A stretch of DNA of 44,855 bases from the IMG/VR virus record IMGVR_UViG_3300005253_000652, positions 1 to 44,855 of that record; one strand, written 5' to 3'. This DNA is from a virus. Each line of letters opens with the position of its first letter. Position 1 is the first letter of the stretch. The notes beneath the pieces are model-generated. The model made no database searches, was not told the origin of the DNA, and saw only the letters and a program-made list of their open reading frames with translations. The position numbers and the translations under genes are program-made. Of this stretch, positions 37,448-44,012 are shown piece after piece.

Positions 37448-38476
37448 ATGCGAATAGGACTCCGAGGCGTCGCGGGCTGCGGCAAGACGACGGTGGCGAA
37501 GATCCTGGGCGTGCGCACGGGCTGGCCGGTGGTGTCGATCGCGGAGCCGATGCGGGCGGCGCTGGAATTGATCGGCGTGCCGAAGGAAGGCAATCCAACG
37601 CTGTACCGTGCGCTGATGCAAGACATCGGCGCGAAGTGCCGCGAGAACGACCCGGATTGGTGGGCGAGTATGTTCCATGAGGCCTACGAGGGGCAAGGAT
37701 GCCTGATCTGTGACGACGTGCGCTACGAGAACGAGGCGGGGCTGTTCGACGCGGTGTTCTATTTGGAACCGCGCGGATGGACGCCGAGCGGCGAGGGCAT
37801 GACACCCAGCCGAGATCGGCATGAGTCTGAAACGTGGAATGCGACTGTGCCCGATTCTGTGATCTTCAACCACGACGGGCGAGTTATGAATGCGGCCGAC
37901 GCGATAATCGCGAAGATTGAGCGGTGGCCGCATAAGCCCGAGCGCCCCACCCGCCACCGCATCTATGTCGCAGGCCCGTACTCGGCCGACAACCACCACG
38001 ATACGGCCGCGCACGTACGCGAGGCGGTCAACGCTGCAGAGCGGTGCTGGGCGAAGGGACACGAGGCGTACTGCCCGCACAGTCACAGCCACGCGATCGC
38101 GTGCCGGTCCACGTACGAGAACAGGTCGATCACGTACGAGCGGTGGATGGCGCACTCGCTCGGGATCATCGACGATTGGGCGACGGCGCTTCTGCATAAC
38201 GCGCAATCACCCGGGGCCGATCGCGAACTTGAGCGCGCGCTCTTTCTTGGCCACACGATCTTTCACAGTGTTGACGAGGTGCCGGATGTTTCAGAACAAC
38301 GGTCGCAGCGGCAGGGGGTGCGGGAAGATGCCGGACGAGAAGGATCCACTGGAGCCGAAGAAGCCCAAGGCGAAGAAGAAGGCGCGCCGCATGATGACGC
38401 CGGAGCGGCAAGTGCAGCGGGCGCTGGCTGTGCTGGCCGAGCACCTGGGGGAGATTGCGCTTGTGTATCGCGATAA
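37448..38476 (+). CDS. dNMP kinase-like / deoxyribosyltransferase-like fusion
   Basis: A 342-aa ORF with two likely enzyme domains. The first ~160 residues form a P-loop kinase with GVAGCGKTT at 7-15 and a CDDVRYENEA block near 88-97, as in phage deoxynucleoside monophosphate kinases. Residues 170-280 (RIYVAGPYSADN, AHVREAVNAAERCWAKGHEAYCPH, SPGADRELERALFLGH) resemble DUF4406/nucleoside 2-deoxyribosyltransferase-like proteins. Residues after ~280 are Gly/Glu-rich and overlap the next gene out of frame, suggesting an original stop near 38286. It probably supplies or remodels nucleotides for phage DNA. Confidence 0.75.
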   Translation: MRIGLRGVAGCGKTTVAKILGVRTGWPVVSIAEPMRAALELIGVPKEGNPTLYRALMQDIGAKCRENDPDWWASMFHEAYEGQGCLICDDVRYENEAGLFDAVFYLEPRGWTPSGEGMTPSRDRHESETWNATVPDSVIFNHDGRVMNAADAIIAKIERWPHKPERPTRHRIYVAGPYSADNHHDTAAHVREAVNAAERCWAKGHEAYCPHSHSHAIACRSTYENRSITYERWMAHSLGIIDDWATALLHNAQSPGADRELERALFLGHTIFHSVDEVPDVSEQRSQRQGVREDAGREGSTGAEEAQGEEEGAPHDDAGAASAAGAGCAGRAPGGDCACVSR

Positions 38477-38609
38477 GACCACCAAGGGCCGCCCGTATTC
38501 GCGCGTGCGTGGGGCGGACGGGGAGGACGAGCGTGCGATGGGCTTAGTGAAGGCGTACGACATCGAGACCCAATCGGACGCGGAGCGCTACGACGTGGAG
38601 AACGCATGA
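38286..38609 (+). CDS. Lysine-rich hypothetical protein
   Basis: A 107-aa protein, ATG 38286 after GAGGTG; ATG 38328 is an internal alternative. It has a KKPKAKKKARR basic stretch, then a helix-strand domain (ERQVQRALAVLAEHLGEIALVYRDKTT) and YDIETQSDAERYD at the end. Overlaps the previous ORF by about 190 nt in another frame. Confidence 0.55.
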   Translation: MFQNNGRSGRGCGKMPDEKDPLEPKKPKAKKKARRMMTPERQVQRALAVLAEHLGEIALVYRDKTTKGRPYSRVRGADGEDERAMGLVKAYDIETQSDAERYDVENA

Positions 38610-38809
38610 TGGAACGCGACGAACACACGGGCCTGTATCTGCCCGCTGGCGTAGACCCGCCCGCGCCGCAGACCGGCGGGTGGCCACCGCGGATCGTCAT
38701 CCCAAAGGACGTGCGGGCGGACGAGGTGAAGGTGCCATCGATCTGGGAGTATCGCGGATTCAGCAACACGAGGAGCAGGGGTGACACGACTACTGGCGGG
38801 GCTGATTGA
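38606..38809 (+). CDS. Small hypothetical protein
   Basis: A 67-aa Pro-rich protein (GLYLPAGVDPPAPQTGGWPPRIVIPKDVRADEV). It starts in an overlap with the previous gene (ATG 38606 or 38609). No motif. The tail overlaps a tiny ORF at 38781. Confidence 0.5.
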   Translation: MMERDEHTGLYLPAGVDPPAPQTGGWPPRIVIPKDVRADEVKVPSIWEYRGFSNTRSRGDTTTGGAD

Positions 38810-38849
38810 CAAGATCGTGCGCGGTTGCGCGGGTTTGGGGGCGGGGTGA
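38781..38849 (+). CDS. 22-aa micro-ORF, possible coupling peptide
   Basis: GTG 38781 after AGGAGCAGGG reads MTRLLAGLIDKIVRGCAGLG... and stops at TGA 38847-38849 in a GTGA overlap with the XhlA-like gene. It may exist mainly to carry ribosomes to the next start. Confidence 0.35.
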   Translation: MTRLLAGLIDKIVRGCAGLGAG

Positions 38850-39061
38850 GGACGACTGACGAGCGGTTGGGCAACATCGAGCGGCACCTGAGCGGCAACG
38901 GCGACCCGCCAGCGGGCGTGCTGTTCAGGCTGTCGTCCATCGAGGACTACCGGCTTCCCGCGATCGAGGGCCGCATGGCGTCGATTCTGAAGTGGGTGCG
39001 GTTCATCGCGGGCGTTGTGGTGGTCGGGGTTGCGAAACTGTTGATCTTTGGAGGCGGCTGA
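38846..39061 (+). CDS. XhlA-like / holin-type membrane protein
   Basis: A 71-aa protein from GTG 38846: an amphipathic N-terminus (ERLGNIERHLSGNGD), then a C-terminal membrane span (WVRFIAGVVVVGVAKLLIF). This layout resembles XhlA/haemolysin-type proteins and phage holin accessories. It is the best holin candidate by topology, but no confirmed endolysin partner is adjacent. Confidence 0.55.
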   Translation: MRTTDERLGNIERHLSGNGDPPAGVLFRLSSIEDYRLPAIEGRMASILKWVRFIAGVVVVGVAKLLIFGGG

Positions 39062-39102
39062 TGCCACTGAAGTCGATCGACGACAAGATCGGGAGTGACT
39101 GA
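39061..39102 (+). CDS. 13-aa ORF bridging two genes
   Basis: ATG 39061 overlaps the upstream TGA (TGATG), and its own TGA 39100-39102 overlaps the next ATG. The peptide is MPLKSIDDKIGSD. GGGAG at 39090-39094 inside it is the ribosome site of the next gene. Probably a coupling ORF rather than a functional protein. Confidence 0.3.
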   Translation: MPLKSIDDKIGSD

Positions 39103-39461
39103 TGGCGGACATCACTGTCCTAGAACGCGACACACACAACCGCTGGCGGGTCGCGATGCACTTCCCGGTCCCGGCGGGCAACAACGCGGCGGGTGTGCCG
39201 TGGCGTGGCGCACTCGTTGCGTCCGGTATCGGCGGCACCACAGTCCTGCCGAACGGCGACGGAACAGGCGGCACGATCAGCGCGGCCGACAAGGCGCTCA
39301 TTCAGTCCGGCGCGCTGCTCGAACACGTCGAGAGCGTGCGGCTGGGTGCTGGCAACCCGCAGGCCGCGGCCGAAGAACTCTACAACTCCCGCAAGGCCGA
39401 CAAGACCGCACAACTCCAAGCCCGTCTGAATCAGTACGGGCGCAATGTGGACGTGCCATGA
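39102..39461 (+). CDS. Hypothetical virion-region protein
   Basis: A 119-aa protein (MADITVLERDTHNRWRVAMHFPVP...) with a Gly/Thr-rich beta segment and a helical, Lys-rich end (AAAEELYNSRKADKTAQLQARL). First gene of a second block with virion-like sequences. The role is unknown. Confidence 0.55.
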   Translation: MADITVLERDTHNRWRVAMHFPVPAGNNAAGVPWRGALVASGIGGTTVLPNGDGTGGTISAADKALIQSGALLEHVESVRLGAGNPQAAAEELYNSRKADKTAQLQARLNQYGRNVDVP

Positions 39462-40063
39462 GCGACTTCACCCAAGCAGCAGTAGCCGACGCGATCGCCC
39501 ACCAGGAGATCACGCACCCCAACAGCGTGTATGGGTCGTCGCTCACGCCGACCGCGGGTGCGTTGTGGGCAATCGTCCACATGCACCACGGGTTCATCGA
39601 GGCGGCGGCGAACACCAACCCCGGCTCGTTCTACGTGCAGACCAACCTGGAGGCAACCGGCGAGAACTGGACGACCGTTGCGCAGTTTACCGTAACAAAC
39701 GCAACGCCGGTCATCGAGAACATGACAGCGACCGAGCCGATCGGCGAGACGGTCATGGCGGTCGCGTCCACAACGGGTTTCGCCGCGAACGACTACGTCT
39801 ACATTCAGGATGTCGGAACCGCCGCGGACAGCGAGTGGCACCAGGTGGACATCATCGTCGGCAACACGTCGATCGACCTCACCGAGGGGCTGGTCGTCGC
39901 AAAGGACACGTCCGACAACATCTTCTCAGACGCCGAGAACTTCGCGATGAAACTCGACCTGTCCGGCGTGGCCCGCTGGCGTGTTATCTACAAGGCCGAG
40001 GGCGGGACGGGCGCGAACGTCGCGATCTGGGTTCGCTTCATCGAAGTGACGGACTTCGAGTAA
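39458..40063 (+). CDS. Putative virion protein
   Basis: A 201-aa beta-rich protein with a helical N-terminus (FTQAAVADAIAHQEITHPN) and a jelly-roll-like body (SFYVQTNLEATGENWTTVAQFTV, WRVIYKAEGGTGANVAIWVRFIEV). This style is common in phage fibre or head accessory proteins. TAATG coupling links it to the LamG-like gene. Confidence 0.55.
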   Translation: MSDFTQAAVADAIAHQEITHPNSVYGSSLTPTAGALWAIVHMHHGFIEAAANTNPGSFYVQTNLEATGENWTTVAQFTVTNATPVIENMTATEPIGETVMAVASTTGFAANDYVYIQDVGTAADSEWHQVDIIVGNTSIDLTEGLVVAKDTSDNIFSDAENFAMKLDLSGVARWRVIYKAEGGTGANVAIWVRFIEVTDFE

Positions 40064-40830
40064 TGCCAGCAACAATCGCCAAGCCGACACCGTGGTGGCC
40101 GGGGATCAACCTGGAGCACCCCCAGGCAAGGGGGCTGGTGGCCGCATGGCTATTCAATGAGGGGGCCGGGTCGTCAGTTCGTGATCTGACAGGTAACGGA
40201 AACGAAGGGGTGCTTACGAGCACCTCGCCGTCAACAAGATGGGTAGGTAGCGATCACGGGTTTGTCTTGGACTTTGACGGGGCGGGCGATTTTGTGTCGA
40301 TTCCTAAACTTGTCAGTCTCGCCCAGCCGTATACGCTCAGTCTGTGGTTCAAGGCAAAAGGCACATCGGCCGCACAGCGATTACTATCGTACTTCAATGT
40401 CGGTGACAGCGAAGGGCATCACCTGTGGATCCAAGCGAATGAGATTGGGTTCACGCTCTTTGACGGTGCGTTCGCGTCGAATAGCGTGGCATTTACAGAC
40501 ACCACAGATTGGCACAACCTAGTTGGCGTACATCACGGTTCCTCTGTCGTCGATTGCTATCTGGACGGCACTTTGCTAACCGGCACCACAGACAGGGGTG
40601 CGTCTGCGGGCGAGTTCAAGATTGGGTCTGGTGCGGATGGCGGGTCGCTGTTCGATGGTCTTATTGACGATGTTCGCATTTACAACAACCGAGGTCTCTC
40701 CGCCGCCAATATCACCCATATGCTTGCCGATCCGTATGCCCTCTACCGCGAGCCCGACCCGGTTGAGTTGTGGAAGACGGCGGCGGCGGGCGGCATCGTA
40801 GTTCTTCGGCGACGAATCGAGGCGGCATAA
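40063..40830 (+). CDS. LamG/concanavalin-like adhesin
   Basis: A 255-aa protein with a LamG-type carbohydrate-binding jelly roll: GLVAAWLFNEGAGSSVRDLTGNGNEGVL, DFDGAGDFVSIP, YTLSLWFKAKG, DCYLDGTLL and GLIDDVRIYNNRGLSA. It begins AATIAKPTPWWPGINLEHPQARG. Such proteins bind host-surface glycans, so this is a strong receptor-binding candidate. Codon usage here is less G+C-biased than neighbours, a hint of transfer. Confidence 0.75.
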   Translation: MPATIAKPTPWWPGINLEHPQARGLVAAWLFNEGAGSSVRDLTGNGNEGVLTSTSPSTRWVGSDHGFVLDFDGAGDFVSIPKLVSLAQPYTLSLWFKAKGTSAAQRLLSYFNVGDSEGHHLWIQANEIGFTLFDGAFASNSVAFTDTTDWHNLVGVHHGSSVVDCYLDGTLLTGTTDRGASAGEFKIGSGADGGSLFDGLIDDVRIYNNRGLSAANITHMLADPYALYREPDPVELWKTAAAGGIVVLRRRIEAA

Positions 40831-41918
40831 TGGCACAGAGCACACACCTGCGCAAGTACGGCGTCCAGACCACCATCGACTTCGAGGTCTACGAAGTGGA
40901 CGGGGTTGACCTGCGCGTTGACTGGGTGCCAGCCGCCGCTGACTGCGAGGTGATGAAGGACGAGGGGGCCAGCACGCAATGCACGAACACCGCCACGGAC
41001 GAGGGCAGCACCTACTCGATCGTGCTGACCGCGACCGAGATGCAGGCCGCAAGGCTGGTGCTGAAGGTCGTGGACGCGGCGACCAAGGTGTTTCTCGATA
41101 AGGTCATCGTCATCGAGACGTACGGCAACGCGAGCGCTCAGCACGCGATGGACTTCGACGATGCCGTGCGTGGTGGCATGACGGCGCTCCCGAACGCCGC
41201 CGCCGACGCGGCTGGTGGCCTTCCGATCAGCGACGCGGGCGGGCTGGATCTCGACGCGATGAACACAGCAGCGGTACGGCTGACAGCGGTTCGCGCGGCT
41301 GTGCTCACCGACTGGATCGATGCTGGCAGGCTCGACGCTCTCCTAGACGCGATCCCGACAACGGCGATGCGCGGGACCGACAGCGCCGCCACCGAGGCGA
41401 AGCAGGACATCATCGACGCCAACGTGGATCAGATCGAAGCCGCGGTCATCACCAACGCCGCTGGCACTGATGTAGCCGCCGACATCATCGCGCTCAAGGC
41501 CGAGACGGCTCTGATCGTCGCGGACACGAACGAGTTGCAGGGCGACGACATCCCCGGGAAACTCGGCGCCGCGGCCGACACAGATACGGCGACCGACATC
41601 GCGAATATCAAGGCCCGTGTGGACGCCCTGCTCGACACTTTCGGGATCATCAAGAACACCGCGCTGACCAACTTCGAGTTCCTCATGGTGGACTCGACGG
41701 ACCACTTCACGCCCAAGACGGGGCTGACCATCACGGCCACACGGTCGATCGACGGGGGCGCGTTCGCGTCAATGGCCAACTCGGCGTCCGAACTGTCGAA
41801 CGGCATCTACAAGATCAACCTCGCGCAGGCCGACACAAACGGCAACGTCATCACGTGGCGGTTCACGGCCAGCGGGGCTGACGACACGTTCGTGACCATA
41901 AGGACCACCAGCACGTGA
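40830..41918 (+). CDS. Baseplate/upper-fibre-like protein
   Basis: A 362-aa protein. The first ~105 residues form a beta domain resembling phage upper-baseplate modules (HLRKYGVQTTIDFEVYEVDG). The middle (about 110-290) is Ala/Asp-rich and helical, likely a fibre or coiled stalk. The C-terminal ~80 residues return to a beta fold (GLTITATRSIDGGAFASMANSA). It is consistent with a BppU-like or fibre-linking protein next to the LamG-like adhesin. Confidence 0.6.
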   Translation: MAQSTHLRKYGVQTTIDFEVYEVDGVDLRVDWVPAAADCEVMKDEGASTQCTNTATDEGSTYSIVLTATEMQAARLVLKVVDAATKVFLDKVIVIETYGNASAQHAMDFDDAVRGGMTALPNAAADAAGGLPISDAGGLDLDAMNTAAVRLTAVRAAVLTDWIDAGRLDALLDAIPTTAMRGTDSAATEAKQDIIDANVDQIEAAVITNAAGTDVAADIIALKAETALIVADTNELQGDDIPGKLGAAADTDTATDIANIKARVDALLDTFGIIKNTALTNFEFLMVDSTDHFTPKTGLTITATRSIDGGAFASMANSASELSNGIYKINLAQADTNGNVITWRFTASGADDTFVTIRTTST

Positions 41919-42142
41919 TACTCCGCTGGGGCAACAACCTGAAGCGGCCTGGGAACGTCTGGGTGACCGACTTCGGCGAGTTCTCGTTTCAGACGGTGGC
42001 AAGGCCGGGCAATGTGGGCGTCGAGGGCATCGAGTTCGCGGCCACGGGCGAGCCGCTGCATTACGAAGCGCCGTTCATGCCGGTGGACTTCGCGGCGGAC
42101 GTGAACCGGCTGCATTTCGCGGCTGACGAGGGGGATACTTGA
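41915..42142 (+). CDS. Small hypothetical virion-region protein
   Basis: A 75-aa protein from GTG 41915 (GTGA-type overlap). Beta-rich (WGNNLKRPGNVWVTDFGEFSFQ) with a short acidic end. The following nuclease gene starts in its stop codon. No motif is recognised. Confidence 0.5.
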   Translation: MILRWGNNLKRPGNVWVTDFGEFSFQTVARPGNVGVEGIEFAATGEPLHYEAPFMPVDFAADVNRLHFAADEGDT

Positions 42143-42810
42143 CCGTAGCGTGCGCCAAGCCGACGCTGTTCGTGCCGCACTTGGCGGAGGAGATGCTGTG
42201 GTGCTGGTCGTGCAAGCAATGGCTGCCGCCCGAAGATTTTACTAAGAACAAGTCGCTGCCACATCGCGAGGGCCGAGCCGAACGATGTCGGGCCTGTGTG
42301 CGCGCGTACGAAGCAACACCGGATCGCAGGGCGAAAGTGCGCGCGTACAAGGCGACGCCGAAGGCTAGGGCGAGTGAGCGCGCGCGCAAAGCAACGCCGG
42401 AGAATATGGCGAAAATGCGCGCGAGCAAGGCTACGCCGGGGTACAAGGCACAACAACGCGCGTACAGAGCGACGCCGAAGGCTAAGGCGCGCCGTCGCGA
42501 GCTCGACGCGACACCGCAGGCTAAGGCGCGACAACGCGCGTACGCCCTGAAAAGCAAGTATGGGATGTCGGTGTCGGACTACAACGACCTGCTCACTAAG
42601 CAGGGGGGGTTATGCGCGGGATGCGGCAAGCCACCGGTCGATGGCAAAGCGTTGTTTGTTGACCACGACCACACAACGGGGCGGGTTCGCGGGCTGCTGC
42701 ACACGAACTGTAACACCGCGCTTGGGATGGCGGCGGACGACCCAAACATGGTGAGGCGATGGGCAGCCTATCTGGAAGCGGCGCAGGAGGTGGTAGATGA
42801 CCCAAGTTGA
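42139..42810 (+). CDS. Endonuclease VII-like HNH nuclease with 13-aa repeats
   Basis: A 223-aa nuclease with three parts: an N-terminal zinc finger (CWSCKQ...CRAC), six tandem 13-aa repeats of ATPxxxAxxRA type (residues 57-134), and a recombination endonuclease VII domain with LCAGCGKPP, the VDHDHTTGRVRGLLHTNCN metal site and a helical end. Start TTG 42139 overlaps the preceding TGA after GAGGGGG; ATG 42193 would cut the zinc finger. Endo VII types resolve branched DNA, but as a stand-alone cassette it may be a homing element. Confidence 0.8.
   Translation: MTVACAKPTLFVPHLAEEMLWCWSCKQWLPPEDFTKNKSLPHREGRAERCRACVRAYEATPDRRAKVRAYKATPKARASERARKATPENMAKMRASKATPGYKAQQRAYRATPKAKARRRELDATPQAKARQRAYALKSKYGMSVSDYNDLLTKQGGLCAGCGKPPVDGKALFVDHDHTTGRVRGLLHTNCNTALGMAADDPNMVRRWAAYLEAAQEVVDDPS
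42307..42540 (+). repeat. Six tandem 39-nt repeats in the endonuclease VII-like gene
   Basis: Each 39-nt unit encodes a 13-residue helical segment with a conserved ATP tripeptide at positions 3-5 and an RA ending. DNA identity between units (for example the recurring GCGCGCGTAC) is high enough to suggest recent expansion or gene conversion. Confidence 0.7.
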
Positions 42811-43060
42811 CTTCGACAACCTACGCGCAGAGCCCTACGAACTTGGCGCGATCGTCACCGTATCGCTGTACAACGGCGAAGAGATGACGGGACAGATCGT
42901 GTGCGCGTCGCCCATGCTGCCTGCGCGCGACCGAGACGGCTTCTACTTTGTCGAGCATCGGAATGCGACATACGCGGGCCACACAATGGTCGCTCGTGCG
43001 CACGAATCGCAGCTTACGCCTGTGGCGGGCAATGGGGGGACGGATGAGCAACGTAGGTGA
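42797..43060 (+). CDS. Hypothetical protein
   Basis: An 87-aa protein (DFDNLRAEPYELGAIVTVSLYNGEEMTGQIVCASP) with an SH3-like beta start, overlapping the endonuclease gene by 14 nt and the next gene by 17 nt. No motif. Possibly a small head or tail accessory. Confidence 0.5.
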   Translation: MTQVDFDNLRAEPYELGAIVTVSLYNGEEMTGQIVCASPMLPARDRDGFYFVEHRNATYAGHTMVARAHESQLTPVAGNGGTDEQRR

Positions 43061-43409
43061 CGCTCCGCAACTGCAGACCATGGTGGCGGGCACGACCCGC
43101 AATATCGCGGTGTCGTTCGCGGCGCAACTCGATTCGGGCGAACTGCTGACAGGAACGCCAACGATCGTCGAAGTCACGTCCACAGACCTGACGCTGGCGA
43201 GCAAGGCGGTGAGCAGCGCGATCCTGACCATCCTCGGCGAGTCGGTAGCGAGTGCGGCCGCGGTGACGTTCAGCGTGACCGGGGCGAGTGCTGGAGGCGG
43301 GCAGACGAGCGGTGAGTTCACGGGGTATTACAAGATCAAGTGCACGGCGACCACGGACGCGACTGTGGCTCAGACGCTGAGTGTGAACGTGTATGTGAGG
43401 GCGGTGTGA
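43044..43409 (+). CDS. Ig-like hypothetical virion protein
   Basis: A 121-aa protein (LQTMVAGTTRNIAVSFAAQLDSGELLTG...VTFSVTGASAGGGQTSGEFTGYYKIKCTATT). The strand pattern is that of a small immunoglobulin-like domain found on phage surfaces. GGGGGG precedes ATG 43044. It ends in a TGATG-type overlap. Confidence 0.55.
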   Translation: MSNVGDAPQLQTMVAGTTRNIAVSFAAQLDSGELLTGTPTIVEVTSTDLTLASKAVSSAILTILGESVASAAAVTFSVTGASAGGGQTSGEFTGYYKIKCTATTDATVAQTLSVNVYVRAV

Positions 43410-43645
43410 TGAACGACAACAGCCTTGTGCTGAGGACGGTCGTGCGGGCGGATGGCACGTTCGGGCTAGAGGACCAGGACGGTCGAGTGGTGACGAACAT
43501 CATCACGGTCAAGCGCGTGTGGGAGGTGGGCTGCGTGGCGCGCATGGAGTTCCAGGTGGTAGACACGGACGTGGACAGCAAGATGTTCCCCGTGCCAGAT
43601 GGATGGCGCGAGGGCGCGGCGAGAGAGCAGGCCAAGCGTGCGTAA
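43409..43645 (+). CDS. Small hypothetical protein before the HNH genes
   Basis: A 78-aa beta-rich protein (LVLRTVVRADGTFGLEDQDGRVVTNI, CVARMEFQVVDTDVDSKMFPV) with a basic tail. It overlaps the HNH gene start by 8 nt. Function unknown. Confidence 0.5.
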   Translation: MNDNSLVLRTVVRADGTFGLEDQDGRVVTNIITVKRVWEVGCVARMEFQVVDTDVDSKMFPVPDGWREGAAREQAKRA

Positions 43646-44012
43646 CGCCCGCATCAAGTCACGCTGCAACCACGCTGGATGCCGCACCCTGTGCACAGGC
43701 CCGCACTGCGACCAGCATAAGGCCGAGCATGTGTGGAGTGGCAAGCGACGCGGCAAGACGACTGAGCGCGGGTATGGGGCGGCGTGGCGTGCGATCCGCA
43801 AGTGCGTGCTGGACGAGAACCCGTGCTGTGAGCAGTGCATGAAGACTGGGCGACCCGTGCCAGCCACCGAGGTGGACCACATCGTGCCGAAAGCACAGGG
43901 CGGGACGGACGACCGCGCGAACCTGCAGGCGCTGTGCGCGCGGTGCCACGACGCGAAGTCACTCAAGGAAGCACAGGAGGCCAGGCATGGATGCCGTTGC
44001 GGTACGGGCTGA
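43638..44012 (+). CDS. HNH endonuclease near terminase
   Basis: A 124-aa HNH nuclease from GTG 43638. It has an N-terminal Cys/His cluster (CNHAGC...HCDQH), then YGAAWRAIRKCVL, CCEQC, TEVDHIVP, GGTDDRANLQALCARCHDAKS. This is the standard terminase-linked phage HNH, which in cos-type phages assists genome cutting with the terminase. It overlaps the following HNH gene by 26 nt. Confidence 0.85.
   Translation: MRNARIKSRCNHAGCRTLCTGPHCDQHKAEHVWSGKRRGKTTERGYGAAWRAIRKCVLDENPCCEQCMKTGRPVPATEVDHIVPKAQGGTDDRANLQALCARCHDAKSLKEAQEARHGCRCGTG

Noticed and set aside
40063-41918. Diversity-generating retroelement acting on the LamG-like adhesin.
   Set aside because: No reverse transcriptase gene and no template/variable repeat pair were seen.
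42307-42540. CRISPR-like array.
   Set aside because: The repeats are contiguous 39-nt coding units without spacers and translate to regular 13-aa helices. The TCTTCA repeat at 27117-27152 was rejected for the same reason.
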